Part shown: positions 33,505 through 35,643 of the stretch, one piece after another
How positions within the stretch are numbered: position 1 is the stretch's first letter
Layout of the letters: every line of letters begins with the position of its first letter
Assembly (NCBI GenBank): GCA_965178635.1
Contig: CBCXVT010000013.1
Location: forward strand, 1-35,643
Length of the DNA: 35,643 nucleotides
Direction: 5' to 3'
From: GCA-2733415 sp965178635
Lineage (GTDB): Bacteria > Bacteroidota > Bacteroidia > Flavobacteriales > Flavobacteriaceae
Program-made: the position numbers and the translations under genes
Notes under the pieces: generated by a model
The model's database searches: none
Seen by the model: only the letters and a program-made list of their open reading frames with translations
Told to the model about the DNA's origin: nothing

Positions 33505-35417
33505 TTAAAATATTTTAAAATGAGTAATTCTACGAGCAAAAATAGTACGGCAAAAATAACAAACCATTTCCAAAGAGTAGCTACTTTAGCCACAGAATTT
33601 ATAGAGTTGATAGTATTTGTTACCGAAGTGTCGGTTTTAATATGATCATTTTCTAAAGCTTTTATGTCATGATACGCCATGATGCTTTCTGAGGTATCAT
33701 AGTTAAAAGCTAATGTATACGGCGTTTCATAATCTCTATTTGTTATGGTATAAAGACCAGATTCGCCAGGTGTTTTTAAAGTATTAAGTGTTACTTTTTC
33801 TGATTTAATTTGCTGTAAAGGAGTAAAATTGAAATTTCTTTTTTTAAGATTTAATACCTCGTCTTGCTGTAATTTTATAGGGATATCAATGTTATTTTCT
33901 TTACCAATTGTATAATATGGAATAACCGGTTTTAAGCTACTTTTTGCAATATTATAAAACGTAGGAACAATAAGTGGGGCTTGCTTAAAGTTGGTGTTTT
34001 GAGTGTTTAGAGCAGTAGAAAAAGTATAAAAATTAGCATTGTTTACTAAAAGAGGATTTCCGTTTTCTAAAGTTAATAATGAATTTTGATAATTTTTTAA
34101 TTGATAATGCTGTTTAAAAGTCGGGTATTGAAAATTAGAGATTTCTTTTTCAAAAACATTTGAAAAGATTGGATGTGAAAAATGAATTTTGGTCAATCTG
34201 GTTTCATTGTTATTTTCGTTACCAAACACATTGTTTAAATTGTTATAATCAGTAATGTTTCCATTATCAGAAGGAATACACACAATCACACCGCCATTTT
34301 TAGAAAATGTGTTTAAATTCTTAATGAGGGCTACAGAAATTGACTTTAATTCATTTAAAATAATTATATGCTGATTTTCTAAAGTACTAAAATCAATATT
34401 AGACGATGTATTTTGTTTGAAAATAAACTCATCTGTTGTATATATTTTTGATAAAAATTGATTGTTTCCCGCAGAACCAATAGCTAAAACGTGTTGTTTA
34501 ATCGGTTTAGATTTTGATACAAATATTGTGTTGTCAAAAACACATTTTTGATCAGTCAATTGAATTTTTAAATTTAAGTTAGTTGCATTTGGTACAGAAA
34601 CGGAAATAGTATTCAAATCATCTTTTAAATCTATTGCAGTTTTGCTAATGATGCTATCATTGTTATAAATAGAAATTGGAACATTTTTTAAAGCACAATG
34701 CTGTTTTTTAACAACAATATTTAAATGAGTATTTGTAGTGTTATGAGTAGAAAAATATGCAGAATCAATACTAATATTACTTTTTGAAACGGGTAATACT
34801 TGAATAAGTTTTGTGTTATAATCAGATTTGAAATAGCTAGAATCTAAAGTATTATTTTTTTGAAAGTCTGAAATACAGATTAGTCGTTTATTGACTTTAG
34901 ATTTGAATAGTTGTTCTGCTTTTAAAGTAACTGATTTATAGTCTAATTGATATGGAGAGTATTCTAAATCAATTAAGTCGGTTTTGATGTCACTAAGTAT
35001 TTTGTTTTTGAATGTTCTTGTGTTTGTGATGATGCTGATTTTTTCATCATTTGGGTAATTTTCTAAAAGTTCTTGAATGGTAACTTTTAAAAGCTCCCCT
35101 TTTCCCCCTTTTTCTTGATTACTAAACGAGTTGTCAATATAGAAAACAGTTTCTGGTTTTTGTAAAGGAGTATCTTTTTGAGTAAAATAGGGTTCAGAAA
35201 ACGCCAAAATAATGCAAACAAAAATAAGTAACCTACACGCAAGTAACAGCCATTTTTTTAATAGGGAGCTTTTACGTGTTTTTACAACTAATTCTTTCAG
35301 GAACTTAACGTTTGTAAAATCAGTTTTTTGAAATTTACGCAATTGAAATAAGTGCACTATTATGGGGATTAGTAGCGCGAATAAAACGTATAATATGTTG
35401 GGATTATTGAATTGCAT
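33501..35417 (-). CDS. BatA-domain (aerotolerance N-terminal) membrane protein
   Basis: A 638-residue protein. I use ATG 35417 (MQFNNPNILYVLFALLIPIIVHLFQLRKF), the family's start; the frame opens at 35438. The N-terminal BatA-type domain has two helices (about 9-25 and 56-75, LLKKWLLLACRLLIFVCIILAF). It is followed by a vWA-like region where YIDNSFS (Asp95, Ser97, Ser99) fits the DxSxS MIDAS motif. A large Asn/Thr-rich domain follows, then a final helix (WFVIFAVLFLLVELLILKYF). Relatives are found beside MoxR/Bat gene clusters and have been linked to aerotolerance or envelope assembly. No MoxR gene is present here; it is first in an operon with a dihydroorotase-like gene, a common flavobacterial pairing as I recall. 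Confidence 0.87.
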   Translation of the reverse strand: MQFNNPNILYVLFALLIPIIVHLFQLRKFQKTDFTNVKFLKELVVKTRKSSLLKKWLLLACRLLIFVCIILAFSEPYFTQKDTPLQKPETVFYIDNSFSNQEKGGKGELLKVTIQELLENYPNDEKISIITNTRTFKNKILSDIKTDLIDLEYSPYQLDYKSVTLKAEQLFKSKVNKRLICISDFQKNNTLDSSYFKSDYNTKLIQVLPVSKSNISIDSAYFSTHNTTNTHLNIVVKKQHCALKNVPISIYNNDSIISKTAIDLKDDLNTISVSVPNATNLNLKIQLTDQKCVFDNTIFVSKSKPIKQHVLAIGSAGNNQFLSKIYTTDEFIFKQNTSSNIDFSTLENQHIIILNELKSISVALIKNLNTFSKNGGVIVCIPSDNGNITDYNNLNNVFGNENNNETRLTKIHFSHPIFSNVFEKEISNFQYPTFKQHYQLKNYQNSLLTLENGNPLLVNNANFYTFSTALNTQNTNFKQAPLIVPTFYNIAKSSLKPVIPYYTIGKENNIDIPIKLQQDEVLNLKKRNFNFTPLQQIKSEKVTLNTLKTPGESGLYTITNRDYETPYTLAFNYDTSESIMAYHDIKALENDHIKTDTSVTNTINSINSVAKVATLWKWFVIFAVLFLLVELLILKYFK

Positions 35418-35481
35418 TTTACAACTCAAATATATCATTTATAATCAACTTATAATAAATGGTTTTGATGTTCCTTCAAAA

Positions 35482-35516
35482 AAAAAGATCTGTTAGAAAA
35501 ACTAACAGATCTTTTT
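35482..35516 (-). terminator. Strong terminator (minus strand)
   Basis: Perfect 15-base arms (35482-35496 and 35502-35516) with a 5-base loop. Read on the minus strand it ends in nine T. It lies between the -7 box at 35563-35570 and the BatA-domain gene, so it would stop any transcript entering from the right. Confidence 0.9.
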
Positions 35517-35557
35517 ACCCCAAAAAAACTTACTTAATCCATAATCTTACTTATGGA
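35482..35557 (-). ncRNA. Candidate short RNA or attenuated leader
   Basis: From the -7 box at 35563-35570, a minus-strand transcript would start near 35557 and run about 75 bases to the terminator. It contains a perfect 6-bp hairpin (CCATAA/TTATGG, 35539-35556) at its very 5' end. No ORF longer than a few codons is present. It could be a small RNA or an attenuator leader for the BatA operon, which starts 64 bp after the terminator. Unconfirmed. Confidence 0.35.
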
Positions 35558-35562
35558 CCATT

Positions 35563-35570
35563 CAAAGATA
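35563..35570 (-). promoter_or_regulatory. Candidate -7 box of the short minus-strand unit
   Basis: On the minus strand TATCTTTG matches TAnnTTTG exactly. There is no TTG at the usual -33 spacing; an operator-like palindrome (35591-35612) is found in that area instead. Confidence 0.5.
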
Positions 35571-35590
35571 CAATTTATATGCATGTTATG

Positions 35591-35612
35591 AAATACCCAA
35601 TGTTGGGTATTT
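35591..35612. promoter_or_regulatory. Perfect 10-bp inverted repeat, operator candidate
   Basis: AAATACCCAA and its exact reverse complement TTGGGTATTT flank a central TG. Its centre lies about 45 bases upstream of the expected start of the minus-strand unit, where a transcription activator often binds. A few T follow on the plus strand only, so a terminator is less likely. The gene beyond the right edge could also be its target. Confidence 0.5.
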
Positions 35613-35643
35613 TTGACTAATTATTTTTGGTTAGTTGTTGTTT

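Noticed and set aside
35427..35434. TATATTTG box directly upstream of the BatA-domain ATG (minus strand)
   Set aside because: It would leave a leader of only a few bases, and there is no -33 element at correct spacing; it is kept only as a possibility.
1..35643. CRISPR array, insertion sequence, prophage, tRNA or rRNA
   Set aside because: No spaced direct repeats, transposase or phage genes, and no cloverleaf or rRNA-like segments were seen. The only recombinase is a complete Xer-type gene in a housekeeping setting.

Overview
The window is chromosomal DNA from a marine-type Flavobacteriaceae bacterium (Bacteroidota). This rests on several signs: AT-rich codon use, TAnnTTTG-type -7 promoter boxes, two proteins with type B gliding/T9SS C-terminal domains and one with a type A T9SS tail, a GldL-like membrane segment, a BatA-domain membrane protein, a YfhO-type membrane protein, and the order zapA - 6S-like RNA - RNase Y. 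The species cannot be named from the sequence. No tRNA, rRNA, CRISPR array, insertion sequence or prophage was seen. Almost everything is core-type gene content.

Layout. 1-4108: two tandem secreted T9SS type B proteins; the first enters from the left edge and carries a frameshift. 4174-6159: uvrB. 6175-7995: a secreted coiled-coil protein and an outer-membrane beta-barrel-like protein, both on the minus strand. 8163-12154: an operon of DUF4834, a YfhO-like membrane protein and a GT-B glycosyltransferase, ending in a convergent overlap with a DinB-like gene. 12733-13803: a secreted endonuclease I-type nuclease. 13878-14507: a small secreted His-rich repeat protein with a very good sigma-54-type promoter. 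14686-17475: uvrA. 17737-18523: an RNA polymerase sigma factor followed by an unlisted 47-residue ORF. 18606-19759: nth and a Bcp peroxiredoxin, divergent across 41 bp that hold a perfect 14-bp palindrome. 19763-20659: xerD-type recombinase. 20726-24892: a TonB-dependent receptor and M23 peptidase pair. 25088-27463: a small coiled-coil protein, zapA, a 6S-like RNA and rny. 27533-31089: a large conserved protein of unknown role, an MBL hydrolase, a membrane-anchored protein and a YdeI-like protein. 31090-35417: a five-gene minus-strand operon with ATGA start/stop overlaps (BatA-domain protein, dihydroorotase-like protein without metal ligands, DUF4870-like protein, a 56-residue GldL-like protein, esterase). 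35439-35643: a short transcription unit with a terminator, hairpin, -7 box and operator-like palindrome.

The repair and stress theme is strong: uvrA, uvrB, nth, bcp and xerD all lie in one window, although not in one operon. Three genes (1-2146, rny, the YdeI-like gene) are broken only by extra bases. RNase Y alone has eight insertion events in about 640 bp while its encoded protein is otherwise intact. I read these as sequencing or consensus errors rather than gene decay.

The most interesting unexplained items are the regulated-looking short RNA unit at the right edge, the sigma-54 promoter in front of the 209-residue secreted protein, the palindrome between nth and bcp, and the small proteins at 18380-18523 and 31739-31909.
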